From NCBI GenBank assembly GCA_947471745.1, contig CANJKZ010001162.1:248001-312000 (forward strand): DNA of 64,000 bases, read 5' to 3'. This document shows, one piece after another, positions 20,651 to 32,300 of this stretch. The first letter of the stretch is position 1. Every line of letters starts with the position of its first letter. Both the position numbers and the translations under genes were made by a program. The notes beneath the pieces were generated by a model. That model was not told where the DNA came from and did no database searches. It saw nothing but the letters and a program-made list of their open reading frames with translations. This stretch comes from Closterium sp. Naga37s-1 (lineage: Eukaryota; Streptophyta; Zygnematophyceae; Desmidiales; Closteriaceae).

Positions 20651-21315
20651 TCGGGAGGCTGTGCCAGGCCCGTGGGCGGCCCGTTCTTCGCTGCCCCTGT
20701 CCTCCCCGCTGTCCCCCGTGCTTCTGAAGGCGCCCCACCCCTCCTTCTGCCCGTTCTCCTGGATTAGGGTTTGGGGGTGGGGGGTATGGGGGTGCAGCTT
20801 CTGTGTGCCGTTCCCTGCTCCTCCTCCTCCTCCGTCTCCCTGTGCTGCAGCTGCCGCTGAGGGGGGGTGGACCTGTTGGAGCCGTCGGAGTGGTACTAAG
20901 GGAGGGTGAAGGGGGAGTGGAGCTAGGGGTGAAGCAGGGGGTGTGTGTCAGGGGGGGTGGTACTGTTTGGGGGAGGTTGAACGGAGGTTGCCGTCGTGTC
21001 GCCAGCAGCACCTGTAGTCCGGGGAGTTGCTCCGGTAGCCCAGTCGTAGCCACCTGTGCCAGTCGCCCGTGGGTCCGTTGCTCGTCTGCCGCTACTTTTA
21101 GCCGCGGGGCCAGTTACCCCAGTAGTCCGGAGCGCTGTTCCGGTAGCCACTGAGCCAGCAGCTCGTCTGTGTGTCTGCAGCGTCAGCAGTCGCCTCCCAT
21201 CTTCTCTCCCCCACAGTCTCTCCTCCTCCTCACTTGCCCTCTGTGATAGCCTCTAGCTTTACTTATATTTGTTAACTATAAAACTGCTACCTCTTGTACT
21301 TGTGCTCTGATACCA

Positions 21316-21503
21316 TGTGAAAATAGTAGGTATGGTAGGTAGAGTTAGGAGCCATAGCTAGGTAAGTCCTAGCTAGGCAAGAAAAGTTTAGGCAAAGAAG
21401 GAGAGGTTGCACTAGCAAGAATGAGGATACAAATAGCAAACCCTAGAAGGGTTGTACTCGCTATAGAGCACCCCACTACAGGCTAGAGCATAATATTCTG
21501 ACA
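21316..21503 (-). repeat. right LTR (188 bp) of the inverted-LTR element, inverted
   Basis: Reverse complement of 19946-20133, with GCTCTGATACCA (the PBS reversed) on its inner side at 21304-21315. Confidence 0.92.
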
Positions 21504-21772
21504 TGATGCGCCATCAGAATCATCACCATCACAGCCAAGGCCTTCCACAGCGACAGACTGGGGTATGCCATCAACGACCCGAAGTACACCTTGGCCCAGT
21601 GCAGCAGGATGTCTGAAACAAGAATGCGGAACTGCTCCTCCATGTAGACATCGTCGAGCGAGCCATGGTGTGGGTCGACGCAGCTCCTGCATAGAGTGGG
21701 CAGATACAGCAATTAATAAGTTAGAAAGTGAGTGAGAAGTTCTCGACCGACGGGGTAGGGAAGCGAACTTAC

Positions 21773-23094
21773 TCGAACTGATAGTCGTGCAGCTGTCGCA
21801 GCTTGACCGCTAATAGCTGCCTAGCCTCGGTGATGTCGTCCATCGGTTTTGTGAGTGGTTCGTCGAAGAGTATGGCCTCTACTTTGCACAAGCACCCTAG
21901 CGCAGTTAGGCGCGCCAGCATCATCGGTGGGGTGCATTTCTTCGGCTTCCGTCCCGCTACTCTGGTCCGCTCGGTATCCAAGGAAGCCGCCTGTTTGTCC
22001 GTTTCCATCGACATGTACTCGACGTAAGCCCGCAACCGCCATTTCGACGTCCAAGGCCCATGCAGGTGCTCCTCATTAAGGAGCGCCGCCCTCCACCCCT
22101 TCCCTAAATCCTTGCCGATCTCTCTCCCGACCTCGTCCTCGTTGAACACCTGCTCCTCGACCGGCACTCCGTTGTTTTTTCCGGGTGCCAGGGTTGCACA
22201 GGCCCAAGCCTTGAAATGCATGAAACCCGAGACGTAGTTTGGCCGAGTGGAATCCTGGTCGATTGCCATCAGCGGAAGCTGACAACAGTGAATCGCACTT
22301 TTGAGTGTTCCCGTCGCCAGGTACGGATTTTCTTCGCCCTGTTCATCACCGAGAATGTGGGCTGCCTCCTCTTCTGATATATTTGCCGCGGCAGGGCGCA
22401 AAGGGTCCATCTCTTCGACATCGTCCGCCTCGGACTGTTCTCCCTGTTCATCGTCGTCGTCATTCGTCTCTGGAGGGACGTGGCTGGCTAAGTCCGCTTT
22501 GCTGGGTCTTTTCGATGAGCCCATTGGCGCGGCGGGAGTGGCTCGCGAAGCGGATGTACCGGCTAGGGGTGGTGGCCTAACCTCAGCCGGAACACCCGTA
22601 CCCCTTCTCCTACATCGCCCACCAGTCGAGCTCGGGACAGCGGCTACTGGTTCCGTTGGTGTTGTCGAACGTTGTGGTGCTGAAGATGATGACGGCTGGT
22701 TAGTCGCTTCCGGTGTCGAGGGAGGGGATGTTGTCGAAATCGGTTCTATTACTATAGGTATGGATTGCGCCGTCGAAGGGACTTCTGTCGGTGCCCCCCC
22801 CACTTCGACATTGACGGCACGTTCCGTCGAGCGTTGATACGTCGTAACCGGCTGACCCACTACCGGTATGGCTCGTGACGTCGAGGGTGGCGCTGTTGAT
22901 ACCGGTATGGCTCGTGACGTCGATTGTGGAGCTGTCGAGCCCGGTATGGCTCGTGACGTCGAGGGTGGTGGTGTCGAGCACGGTATGGCTTGTGACGTCC
23001 TAGCGGATTGCATCGAGATGGTTTCAACGTCGACAGGTAGCGGTCCTACCGCTGCCTGCCGGAAAGGCGTTGTCCTCGACGGATCGTTCTCCAT
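21773..23094 (-). CDS. first exon of the Crypton-type gene: disordered N-terminus and pre-catalytic domain
   Basis: Starts at the ATG at 23094. Residues 1-190 are Ser/Thr/Pro-rich with a repeated SRAIPxSTAPPST motif. This DNA is itself a tandem repeat of about 48 bp near 22865-23000. An acidic stretch (ETNDDDDEQGEQSEADDVEE) follows. From about residue 255 on it looks folded (LPLMAIDQDSTRPNYVSGFM; WTSKWRLRAYVEYMSMETDK), which could be the N-terminal DNA-binding domain of Crypton enzymes. It ends in phase 2 at the GTAAGT donor (21772-21767). Confidence 0.65.
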
Positions 23095-23250
23095 CAGTGC
23101 CTACCCGAAAGCTCTCGTTGCCGTAGCGCTGGCCTAACTCAGAAAAACGATGTTACTGCTGCTCCCAGTTCAGGATTTCATTGAAACCGTTGTTGGGCTG
23201 ATAACCCTTCCCTTACAGGTGTCCTCAAGGCCTTGGCCTTTGACGTGGCC

Positions 23251-24103
23251 GTCATCTGTTGACGTGACCCCTTTGATGGCGACTTACGTAACCCGTCGCC
23301 CGTCCGACAGCGACGTCTCGCTCGACCGTCGAAGCGATCGGTCGACCGCAATTGAAGGCGCCGTCGATTATGACCGCCGGCCAGTTGCAAAACCCGTTAC
23401 CACTCACGTCGACCGACAGCGCGGCCTCTCAGGCGACGTCGGGCGCTGTCACCCGTCTTGTCGGGGGTGCACGTGTCAGAATCCCAACCACTAGACCATT
23501 GGGATAAAAGGGCTTGTTAAGTAGCGGATCAGTGCGCCCATAACCCCCCAGGACAACGAGCCTGTAACCCTTCCTTAGGATCAATCAGGGATCACTAGTG
23601 GACCTCTGACACCCCCCCGCACTGGGATGCTCGAAGTGCACACACTGGGATTCGAACCCGAGACTTTCGCTCTGATACCATGTCAGAATCCCAACCACTA
23701 GACCATTGGGATAAAAGGGCTTGTTAAGTAGCGGGTCAGTGCGCCCATAACCCCCCAGGACAACGAACCTGTAACCCTTCCTTAGGATCAATCGGAGATC
23801 ACCAGTGGACCTCTGACAGCACGGTGCTCGACGGCGATTGACCAATGCCCGTCGAGCAGTGCTCGATCAATGTCCCCGAAATTGCAACAGTACGGCTGAC
23901 ATATATATGCGCATAAGAATACGACATTGAGACAGAGGGATTCGGAGGGTTTTTGGGAGGGATTTTTCGCCTGGTCAGGCGGGAGTTTCGGGGTGACCCG
24001 AGGGATTCGGAGGGTTTTTCGGTTTGCCCCAATTTCCCAATGTGCGAGGGGGCGTGGGGCGGCATGTGCTGACGTCACGCGTCCCTAGCGACATCCGTCA
24101 ACA
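23251..24103 (+). repeat. repeat X, copy 2 (right), with nested SMART
   Basis: Same sequence and orientation as 4342-4735. It lies about 150 bp upstream of the recombinase start codon and so may hold its promoter; a TATA-like ACATATATATGCGC near 23900 faces right. The strip after it (24103-24117) is T-run then G-run, ATGATGTGACAC, which resembles a gypsy polypurine tract and LTR start, but nothing else of such an element is seen. Confidence 0.8.
23474..23818 (-). mobile_element. SMART/TRIM micro-retrotransposon (345 bp)
   Basis: Two 138-bp LTRs (23474-23611 and 23681-23818, about five differences) flank only 69 bp. In minus sense the inside holds the PBS TGGTATCAGAGC (23680-23669), then GGTTCGAATCCC, and ends with a G-run polypurine tract against the second LTR. 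The TSD GCACG is perfect (23469-23473, 23819-23823). It carries no gene and must be mobilised by another element. The LTR end plus PBS plus internal region resembles a tRNA gene. Confidence 0.93.
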
Positions 24104-24838
24104 TTTTTTTTGGGGGGGATGATGTGACACGTAGGCCTGGCTCGGGCTGTCTGGTTAGGGGCTTGTGCAGCTTCGGACCCGCGTACTAGGGGTGCGACAC
24201 ACCCGGCCCTACTTTGGCCATGTCTCTGCTGTTCTTAGGCCCCAGTATGATCTTTGCCCCCACCAGCTTCCGCCCATCTTCCTGAACAGTGTCCGTCCGT
24301 TCCGTCCGTCCGTTTAGTTGCGCAACAGCACAGCAGGTCCATCTGTCCGTTACGCCTGATTTCGCTGAAAGAACGTTCATGCATTTTCCCTGTTCCATCG
24401 AGTGGGCTGGCAGTCCCTGCATCAAGGTCGCATGCCATGAGTGGTGTGTCGCGACCTCGGTGTCGCAGCCACCAGAACTTCCTAATTCCGCTTTAATCTC
24501 GTGGCTACTCCTTGGTGCCCGAGCCGCCGCGGCGTCTCCAATCCGCCTCGCCGCTCTAGAAGTAATAAACGCGACTCGGAGTCTTCGCCACGTTCGTGGC
24601 GCGGCGTCGCTAGTATGTGTAGTAGCGCCTGCTTTCTTCAGAAGTTCCGCAGCCTCTCCGCCTTCCGCAGCCTCTCCGCCTGCTGCGTATCCGCCAGCCA
24701 AGCTTAATTCGTCCTTCGTTTCGCCGACTCGGCGGATTTCGCTCGTAGCCTTGCCGTGCGGCCATGATGGAGATTCGCCGCTAGTACCTTTGTCGCACGC
24801 CACCATTCGCGCTGCCGAAATCGCAACATTCAACCATC
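24104..24838. other. upstream region of the O-fucosyltransferase gene
   Basis: About 730 bp without a convincing gene. It contains TCCGTCC-type short repeats near 24290-24320 and the probable 5' UTR and promoter of the gene at 24839. I see no clear TATA box. Confidence 0.4.
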
Positions 24839-26395
24839 ATGAGCGCAGGCGACGGCGACGATCATGATCGCAGGGACGCCGCCGCCATGCTCGCGTCGCA
24901 CAGCGCGTGGCGACACATGCTGGCGACGGCGGCGAGACCACCAGCGGCGCATCTCGAGGTTCCGCGGCGCCACGACATCATCAAATCATGGATTGGCTCG
25001 CCTCATGGTAGCGGGGGCGCCGGCGCCGGCAGCGGCGCGTGGCGGTGGCACGCGGCCGAGAAGCACTCCGCGTCGCCTCTCGCGCTCCTCGCCCTGCCCT
25101 TCCTCCTCCTCCTCCTCGTCCTCTGCTCCCTCTTCCTCGTCTCCCTCAACCAAGCAGGCTCCTTCGGCTGGGAAACCTTTACAGATCCCACCAGCCTTCC
25201 TCCCACCGGCCCCAACAGCCAAAGCACTGACTCCAGAGTTACCGCCAATGCAGACAGTGTTTACACCACCAGCAATGGTGACAACACCAACACCGGAGAC
25301 CTAACCCCTAGCAGCAGTGCTTACAGCAGCGGCGGCAGCAGTGGCAGCAGCGGCGGCGGCAGTGGTGGTGATGGGAACCGCAGGTCACCGTTCCTCGCCC
25401 ATCTGCACCACGCCGCCACGCTCCGCTGGCGGCCAGCGCGGGACGTCAGTGGTGGCGGCGGCGGCGGCAGCGGCGGCGGCGGCGGCGGCGATGGGGATGG
25501 TGATGGCGATGGCATGGCTTACAGCTTTGGTCGTAGCGGCAGTGGCAGCGACAGCGCAAGTGACAGCATGAGCGGCAGTGGGTGGGAGACCGCAGGGGTT
25601 GCACCTGGCATGGACATTGGTGATAACGTTGAAATCAAAGCTGCTGCTGCTGAGGGTGCTGGTTCCAGTGAGACTGTAGGTGCTGGTGGTGCAGTTGTCA
25701 ACGGTGGTGGTGTTGGTGGTGGCGCTGGTGCCGCTGTCCACCCTGCTGCCGCTGCCCTGCAAGCACTCGCCCTCGCGTCGCTGCCCCCCCCCTCGGTTGT
25801 GCCGTCTATCGCAGCACCGCTGGTGTCAGTGGCGACAGCAGCGCTAGTGTCGTTGACAGCAGTACCGGCAGAATCAGTGCCATCATCCGAATCAGAATCC
25901 CCGCCCTCACAATCCCCACCTTCCCAGTCTCCTCCCTCTCAGTCTCCGCCCTCTCAGTCCTTACCATCTGAGCCGCCACTCTCCCTGTCACGAGCGTCCC
26001 TACCAGCCCCCGCAGCAGCATTGCCAGCAGAAGCAGCAGCTGCCACGTCGTCAGGAGGACTACCATTAGCATCAGCTGCAGCAGCAGCGTCAGCATCAGT
26101 GTCAGCAGAATCATCAGCATCACAAGCACAGTGCAGCACATCCCCCTCGTCCCCCTCATCCCCCTTATCACCCGGAGGGGCGCTTTACATCCCCATGACC
26201 GCCATAAGTGGGTGGGCGGACCATCTCCCTCACCCCGGGGCCCCCCTGGTCAATGCCAGCTTGGCCGCTGACGTCATTGCCGACATGGCAGCTGACGTGG
26301 CAAAGAGGGGGGGCATCCCCAGCGAGCCCTTGCTGGGTGCTCCGTGGAGCCCCGACGGCAGAAAGTATCTTCTGGCGCTCTGCTCCACTGGCGGG
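24839..26395 (+). CDS. exon 1: cytosolic tail, membrane anchor, stem
   Basis: 519 codons, ending in phase 0 at GTGAGT. Basic/acidic N-tail, then LLALPFLLLLLVLCSLFLVS as the signal anchor, then a low-complexity stem of Gly/Ser, Asp/Gly, Ala and SQSPPSQSPPSQ repeats. The folded domain begins near residue 455 (ALYIPMTAISGWADHLPH) and ends KYLLALCSTGG, which reads into exon 2. The ATG chosen is the first one giving the anchor in frame. Confidence 0.85.
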
Positions 26396-29300
26396 GTGAG
26401 TCGGTCACACTCGCTGCATGCAAGTTGTTGTCTTAAGGGAAGGAAAGGGCAAGCTTGGGGTGAGCTTGCAGTCGCTGCATGCGTGATGTCGAGATCAAGG
26501 GTCAAAGAGTCGCTGTGCTCCAGTGGCGGGGTAATTAGTGCTGCTCTGCTCTGCTCTGCGCTGCTCTACTCTGCTCTGCTCTGCATGCATGCTGTGGAAG
26601 GGAAGGGAAGGGAAGGGAAGGGAAGGGAAGGGAAGGGAAGGGAAGGGAAGGGAAGGGAAGGGAAGGGAAGGGAAGGGAAGGGAAGGGAAGGGAAGGGAAG
26701 AAGGGCATGCGCGCTTGGCTTGACTTGACGCATCACGCACCCGCCGCTTGTATTTCCCCTGCGAGCATCAATTAGATATAAGCGCCACTGTGCCACCGCG
26801 ACCATGTCTAATCACGTCTTTTCCGCTCCACTGTGGTCTCTTTCTTCACCTCTCCTTTTTCATCTCTTCTGTTTTGAGGTGCCTAAAAAGTGCTCTTCCC
26901 CTGCCCCTCCCATGCGCCCCTCCCATGCACCCCTGCGCCCCTCCATGCGCCCCTGCCTGTGTGCCTGCCACCCCACCCAGATGTCCAACCATCTCTTCTG
27001 TCTGCGAGAGTTCGCTCTGCTCGCAGGCGCTCTCAACCGAACGCTCGTGGTGCCCATGGGGCCACACGAGGTACCCTGCCCTGCCCTGCCCTGCCCTGCC
27101 CTGCCCTGCCCTGCCCTGCCCTGCCCTGCCCTGCCATTATGCCATATGTTTGCTTGGTTGCGTGTGTACACGGTTTCAAAGTAAACTTGTTTCTTAGGAT
27201 ACAACCTGGTGCAGGTGCAAACCTACATCTTCGGTCTTTCCTTCACTTCCCATATTTCTTTGTGCTGCACCTATCTGCACCTATCTGCACCTCCGCCTCC
27301 TCCCCCTTCTCGCTTCCACCTTATGTCTGCCGCCCACTTCTTGCCCCCGACGCACTCCAGCTTACCCTACCGCCCTCCCTCGTGTTTGACGTGCCCTTCC
27401 TGCGCGCCTGCTATGGTCCCAAGACTGCCCTCACCCTCGACGAGTACAAGCAGTTCGTGAGTCATCCGTGCTGCCGTGCCGCTGTCATGCCCCATGCCCT
27501 CGTGTGTGCCGTATCCCGTGTGTGTGTGTGCGTGTGCGTGTGTGTGCGCGCGCGCGCGCGTGTGTGTGTGTGCGTGTGCGTGCACGCCATACCTTATTCC
27601 ACTGCTGCCTGCCTCGTCAGCACGTTGCGATTTCATGGGATGAGATGCGATGTCACGGAATGAGATGCGATGTCATGGGATGAGATGCGATGTCACGGGA
27701 TGAGATGCGATGTCATGGGATGAGATGCGATGTCACGGGATGAGATGCGATGTCATGGGATGTTATTATTATGTCATGTGATGTGATGTGTTGTGATACG
27801 ATGCGATGTGATCTGATGTATTATCTTGGCGTCTCATGCCGTGACAAAACCATGCCCCCGTGTCCTCCTCCTACCACCTTTCCTGCCCCTACCGCCCATG
27901 TGCCCCCTTGCCCCTACCACTCATCTTCCTCCCTGTCCCTGCCACGCATCTGCCCATGCCCCCATCCCCCACCCGCGTTTTGCCCCCTCCTGTAGGTGGG
28001 CAGGGGCAGCATGGAAGTGACCCACGTGCTGTGCCTCGTCAAGGGCTGCCACCTCGTGCCTGACGCTGGTGAGTGGGGCGCACAGAGGGGGGAATGGCAG
28101 CAGGTGGGGGGAGTAGGGCTGCAGTGGGGAGCAGGGCTGCAGTGGGGAGCAGGGCTGCAGTGGGGAGCAGGGCTGCAGTGGGGAGCAGGGCTGCACGGGG
28201 TGAGCAGGGCTGCACGGGGAGAGCAGGGCTGCACGGGGGGAGCAGGGCTGCACCAGTAGAGTGATCAGCACCTTCTCTCCTTCCCTCCCCCTCCCCCCTG
28301 CGCCGCCACCCATTTGCATCGCTGGCGATCTGAGACGTCTCAGAACCCTCTTCCCTGCCCATCTCTGCACGCCACCCTTGGGCAGCAGCAGCACCAGGCC
28401 GGCAGTTTGTGGCGAGCAAGGGGCGCCTCAGCCTGGCGAATGCAGGGGGCCATACTTTAGAAGTGTTTTGAGACAACAAACCCCTCTCACCCACCCTCTT
28501 CCCCACCCCCGTTCCTCCCTCTTCTACCACACTCTCCTTTCCCTCCCCTTCCCCTTGCCCTCCTCCTCTTCCCCACCCCCCCTATCCCTTCCCTCATCCC
28601 CCCTCGCGTGCACCACCCCCGGGCAGCAGCACCAGTGGGACATTTTGCAGCGAGCAAGGGGCGCATCAGCCTGGCGAATGTTTTTGAGTCCCCTTAAAAA
28701 GTGACCCGTGTGGACCAGGACGGTTTTGAGATGGCAAAACCCTCCCCCCTCCCTCTCCCCCTTCCCCTTCCCCCTCCCCACTCCCCTTCCCCTCCCCCTC
28801 CCCCTCCCCCTCCCCTCCCTCGTCTCCGCCCCCCTCCGCTCCTCCTGCAGCACCAGGCGGGCAGTTCAAGGCGAGCAAGGGGCGCATCAGCCTGGCAAAC
28901 GTGACGGTGCCGGCAGTGGAGCAGTGGGTGTGGTCGGGCCTACCGGACAAACACTCGCTGCAAGGTGGGTTGGGCTGCAGTGTGGTGTGGCCACCGTACC
29001 CGGGCTGTGTCGGCGGTGGATTTATTTGTCGCCTCAAAAATCGACTCAAAATTGAGACGACTCAAAAATACGCTGCAAGGTGGGTTGGGCTGCAGTGCTG
29101 TGTACCGGGGCTGTGCTGGCAGTGGCTCAGTGGGCGTGGTCGGGGCTGTGCCGGCAGTGGCTCAGTGGGCGTGGTCGGGGCTGCCGGACAAACACTCGCT
29201 GCAAGGTGGACAATGCTGGGCTGGGCTGCAGTGCTTCGTGTTGGGTTGGTCTGTGCTCGAGTGTGTTGCATTGCGTAGGAACTGGGGTTGGGCACGAGTT

Positions 29301-32300
29301 TAGTGTGCGCCCGACCGAGGCTCTGCCTAGAGCCACGTGTTGTGAATGTGAGGTGGAGTGGCGTCGCGTTGGGGTGTAAGAATGAGAAGACCAGGGCTGG
29401 GCTTGACCGTTTGTTTGTTTGGCAACTGCGGCTGTGATAGGGTGCTGTGTGGCGACCAGGACTGTGCCTCTACCTCTCAAGTGTAGTGTGCGACCGAGGC
29501 AGTGCCTTGGGCCACGTGTTGTGAATGGTGAAGGGGAGTTGCGTTGGAGCGCTGGGCTTGCTTGACTGTTGTTTGGCAACCGGGGCTGTTCTAGGGTGCT
29601 GTGTGTGTGGGGCTGTTCTAGGGTGCTGTGTGGAGACCAACGCTTGGTCTGCCTGCTATGGTGGAGAGGTCTGTGCCTGCGCTGTGAGGGAAATCTAGCC
29701 TGTGCAGTGGTGTGGTGTGGTGTGGTGTGGTGCGGTGTGGTGGGTGTGGTGTGGTGTGGCCTTTGTGAAGAGGCCTTTGTGATGTGTCGCATCCTGGCTC
29801 ATGTTTCGAAGGGCTGCGAGGCTGTGAGCACTGAGAACTTGTCATGAACCTTGTCATGAACCTTGTCATGAACCTTGTCATGAACCTTGTCATGAACCTT
29901 GTCTTGAACCTTGTCATGAACCTTGTCTTGAACCTTGTCATGAACCTTGTCATGAACCTTGTCATGAACCTTGTCTTGAACCTTGTCATGAACCTTGTCA
30001 TGAACCTTGTCTTGAACCTTGTCATGAACCTTGTCTTGAACCTTGTCATGAACCTTGTCATGAACCTTGTCATGAACCTTGTCATGAACCTTGTCATGAA
30101 CCTTGTCTTGAACCTTGTCATGAACCTTGTCTTGAACCTTGTCATGAACCTTGTCATGAACCTTGTCATGAACCTTGTCTTGAACCTTGTCATGAACCTT
30201 GTCATGAACCTTGTCATGAACCTTGTCATGAACCTTGTCTTGAACCTTGTCATGAACCTTGTCTTGAACCTTGTCATGAACCTTGTCATGAACCTTGTCT
30301 TGAACCTTGTCATGAACCTTGTCATGAACCTTGTCATGAACCTTGTCATGAACCTTGTCATGAACCTTGTCTTGAACCTTGTCATGAACCTTGTCATGAA
30401 CCTTGTCTTGAACCTTGTCATGAACCTTGTCATGAACCTTGTCTTGAACCTTGTCATGAACCTTGTCATGAACCTTGTCATGAACCTTGTCATGAACCTT
30501 GTGAACCTTGTCATGAACCTTGTCTTGAACCTTGTCATGAACCTTGTCATGAACCTTGTCATGAACCTTGTCATGAACCTTGTCATGAACCTTGTCATGA
30601 ACCTTGTCATGAACCTTGTCTTGAACCTTGTCATGAACCTTGTCATGAACCTTGTCTTGAACCTTGTCATGAACCTTGTCTTGAACCTTGTCATGAACCT
30701 TGTCATGAACCTTGTCATGAACCTTGTCATGAACCTTGTCTTGAACCTTGTCATGAACCTTGTCTTGAACCTTGTCATGAACCTTGTCATGAACCTTGTC
30801 TTGAACCTTGTCATGAACCTTGTCATGAACCTTGTCATGAACCTTGTCATGAACCTTGTCATGAACCTTGTCTTGAACCTTGTCATGAACCTTGTCATGA
30901 ACCTTGTCTTGAACCTTGTCATGAACCTTGTCATGAACCTTGTCTTGAACCTTGTCATGAACCTTGTCATGAACCTTGTCATGAACCTTGTCATGAACCT
31001 TGTCATGAACCTTGTCTTGAACCTTGTCATGAACCTTGTCATGAACCTTGTCATGAACCTTGTCTTGAACCTTGTCATGATCCTTGTCTTGAACCTTGTC
31101 ATGAACCTTGTCATGAACCTTGTCTTGAACCTTGTCTTGAACCTTGTCATGAACCTTGTCATGAACCTTGTCATGAACCTTGTCATGAACCTTGTCATGA
31201 ACCTTGTCTTGAACCTTGTCATGAACCTTGTCATGAACCTTGTCTTGAACCTTGTCATGAACCTTGTCATGAACCTTGTCTTGAACCTTGTCATGAACCT
31301 TGTCATGAACCTTGTCATGAACCTTGCCATGAACCTTGTCATGAACCTTGTCTTGAACCTTGTCATGAACCTTGTCATGAACCTTGTCATGAACCTTGTC
31401 TTGAACCTTGTCATGAACCTTGTCTTGAACCTTGTCATGAACCTTGTCATGAACCTTGTCATGAACCTTGTCATGAACCTTGTCATGAACCTTGTCTTGA
31501 ACCTTGTCATGAACCTTGTCATGAACCTTGTTCATGAACCTTGTACTTGAACCTTGTCATGAACCTTGTCATGAACCTTGTCTTGAACCTTGTCATGAAC
31601 CTTGTCTTGAACCTTGTCTTGAACCTTGTCATGAACCTTGTCTTGAACCTTGTCATGAACCTTGTCATGAACCTTGTCATGAACCTTGTCATGAACCTTG
31701 TCATGAACCTTGTCATGAACCTTGTCTTGAACCTTGTCATGAACCTTGTCTTGAACCTTGTCATGAACCTTGTCTTGAACCTTGTCATGAACCTTGTCTT
31801 GAACCTTGTCATGAACCTTGTCTTGAACCTTGTCTTGAACCTTGTCATGAACCTTGTCTTGAACCTTGTCATGAACCTTGTCTTGAACCTTGTCATGAAC
31901 CTTGTCATGAACCTTGTCATGAACCTTGTCATGAACCTTGTCTTGAACCTTGTCATGAACCTTGTCATGAACCTTGTCATGAACCTTGTCATGAACCTTG
32001 TCATGAACCTTGTCATGAACCTTGTCATGAACCTTGTCATGAACCTTGTCATGAACCTTGTCATGAACCTTGTCATGAACCTTGAACCTTGTCATGAACC
32101 TTGTCATGAACCTTGTCTTGAACCTTGTCATGAACCTTGTCATGAACCTTGTCATGAACCTTGTCTTGAACCTTGTCATGAACCTTGTCTTGAACCTTGT
32201 CATGAACCTTGTCTTGAACCTTGTCATGAACCTTGTCATGAACCTTGTCTTGAACCTTGTCATGAACCTTGTCTTGAACCTTGTCATGAACCTTGTCATG

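Larger units (their letters stand above)
19946..21503. mobile_element. non-autonomous element with two inverted LTRs
   Basis: A 1558-bp insertion in the recombinase gene with a perfect TGATG duplication (19941-19945, 21504-21508). The left LTR (19946-20133) is followed inward by the PBS TGGTATCAGAGC (20134-20145). The right LTR (21316-21503) is the exact reverse complement of the left one as far as I can read, and has its own PBS inward (21304-21315). So two 5' ends point at each other. There is no polypurine tract in the usual place and no gag or pol. The middle is GC-rich repeats. The near-perfect identity of the arms implies a recent origin. Confidence 0.9.
17931..23094 (-). pseudogene. 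Crypton-type tyrosine recombinase gene, decayed and interrupted
   Basis: Crypton recombinases are DNA-transposon enzymes that cut and join through an active tyrosine. Exons in order: 23094-21773, 21686 to the element at 21503, 19940-19244, 19151-18855, and from 18780 down. Introns of 86, 92 and 74 bp all have GT-AG ends. The core shows an Arg region (ISIRTIRYCNMF), a Lys region (RNSKTVKDNK), H-x-x-R (THIFRWSAAQ, His near 19510) and the Tyr (MRRSYVTGIP, near 19405). Downstream are a coiled coil and a lysine-rich C-terminus with a possible GCR1_C-like patch (CETVRKAWSYWDG). Damage: an LTR-derived element at 19946-21503, in-frame stops near 19767 and 18740, and a frame change before the C-terminal part. 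An alternative family for the core (other NDC10-like proteins) is less likely given R-K-HxxR-Y. Confidence 0.72.

Noticed and set aside
20010-20909. Ala/Arg/Pro-rich 299-codon frame in the inverted-LTR element
   Set aside because: It starts inside the LTR and runs through 36- and 31-bp GC-rich repeats. Long frames also exist on the other strand.
23640-23715. A functional tRNA gene
   Set aside because: A- and B-box-like words and an anticodon-like arm are present, but the acceptor ends do not pair and the loop lacks the usual U33. It is part of the SMART element.
23257-24103. Repeat X as a plain LTR with ends TGTTGACG / CGTCAACA
   Set aside because: The 8-bp inverted match is neat, but homology between the two X copies runs past the left end and stops short of the right end. 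No flanking duplication was seen.
24103-24203. Gypsy polypurine tract and LTR start (T-run, G-run, ATGATGTGACAC)
   Set aside because: It looks like a chromovirus 3' junction, but no gypsy coding sequence lies upstream and no second LTR was found. Kept only as a remark.
27199-27215. A 17-bp mini-exon (GATACAACCTGGTGCAG) between exons 2 and 3
   Set aside because: It has AG and GT borders, but its length breaks the phase that exons 2 and 3 share.
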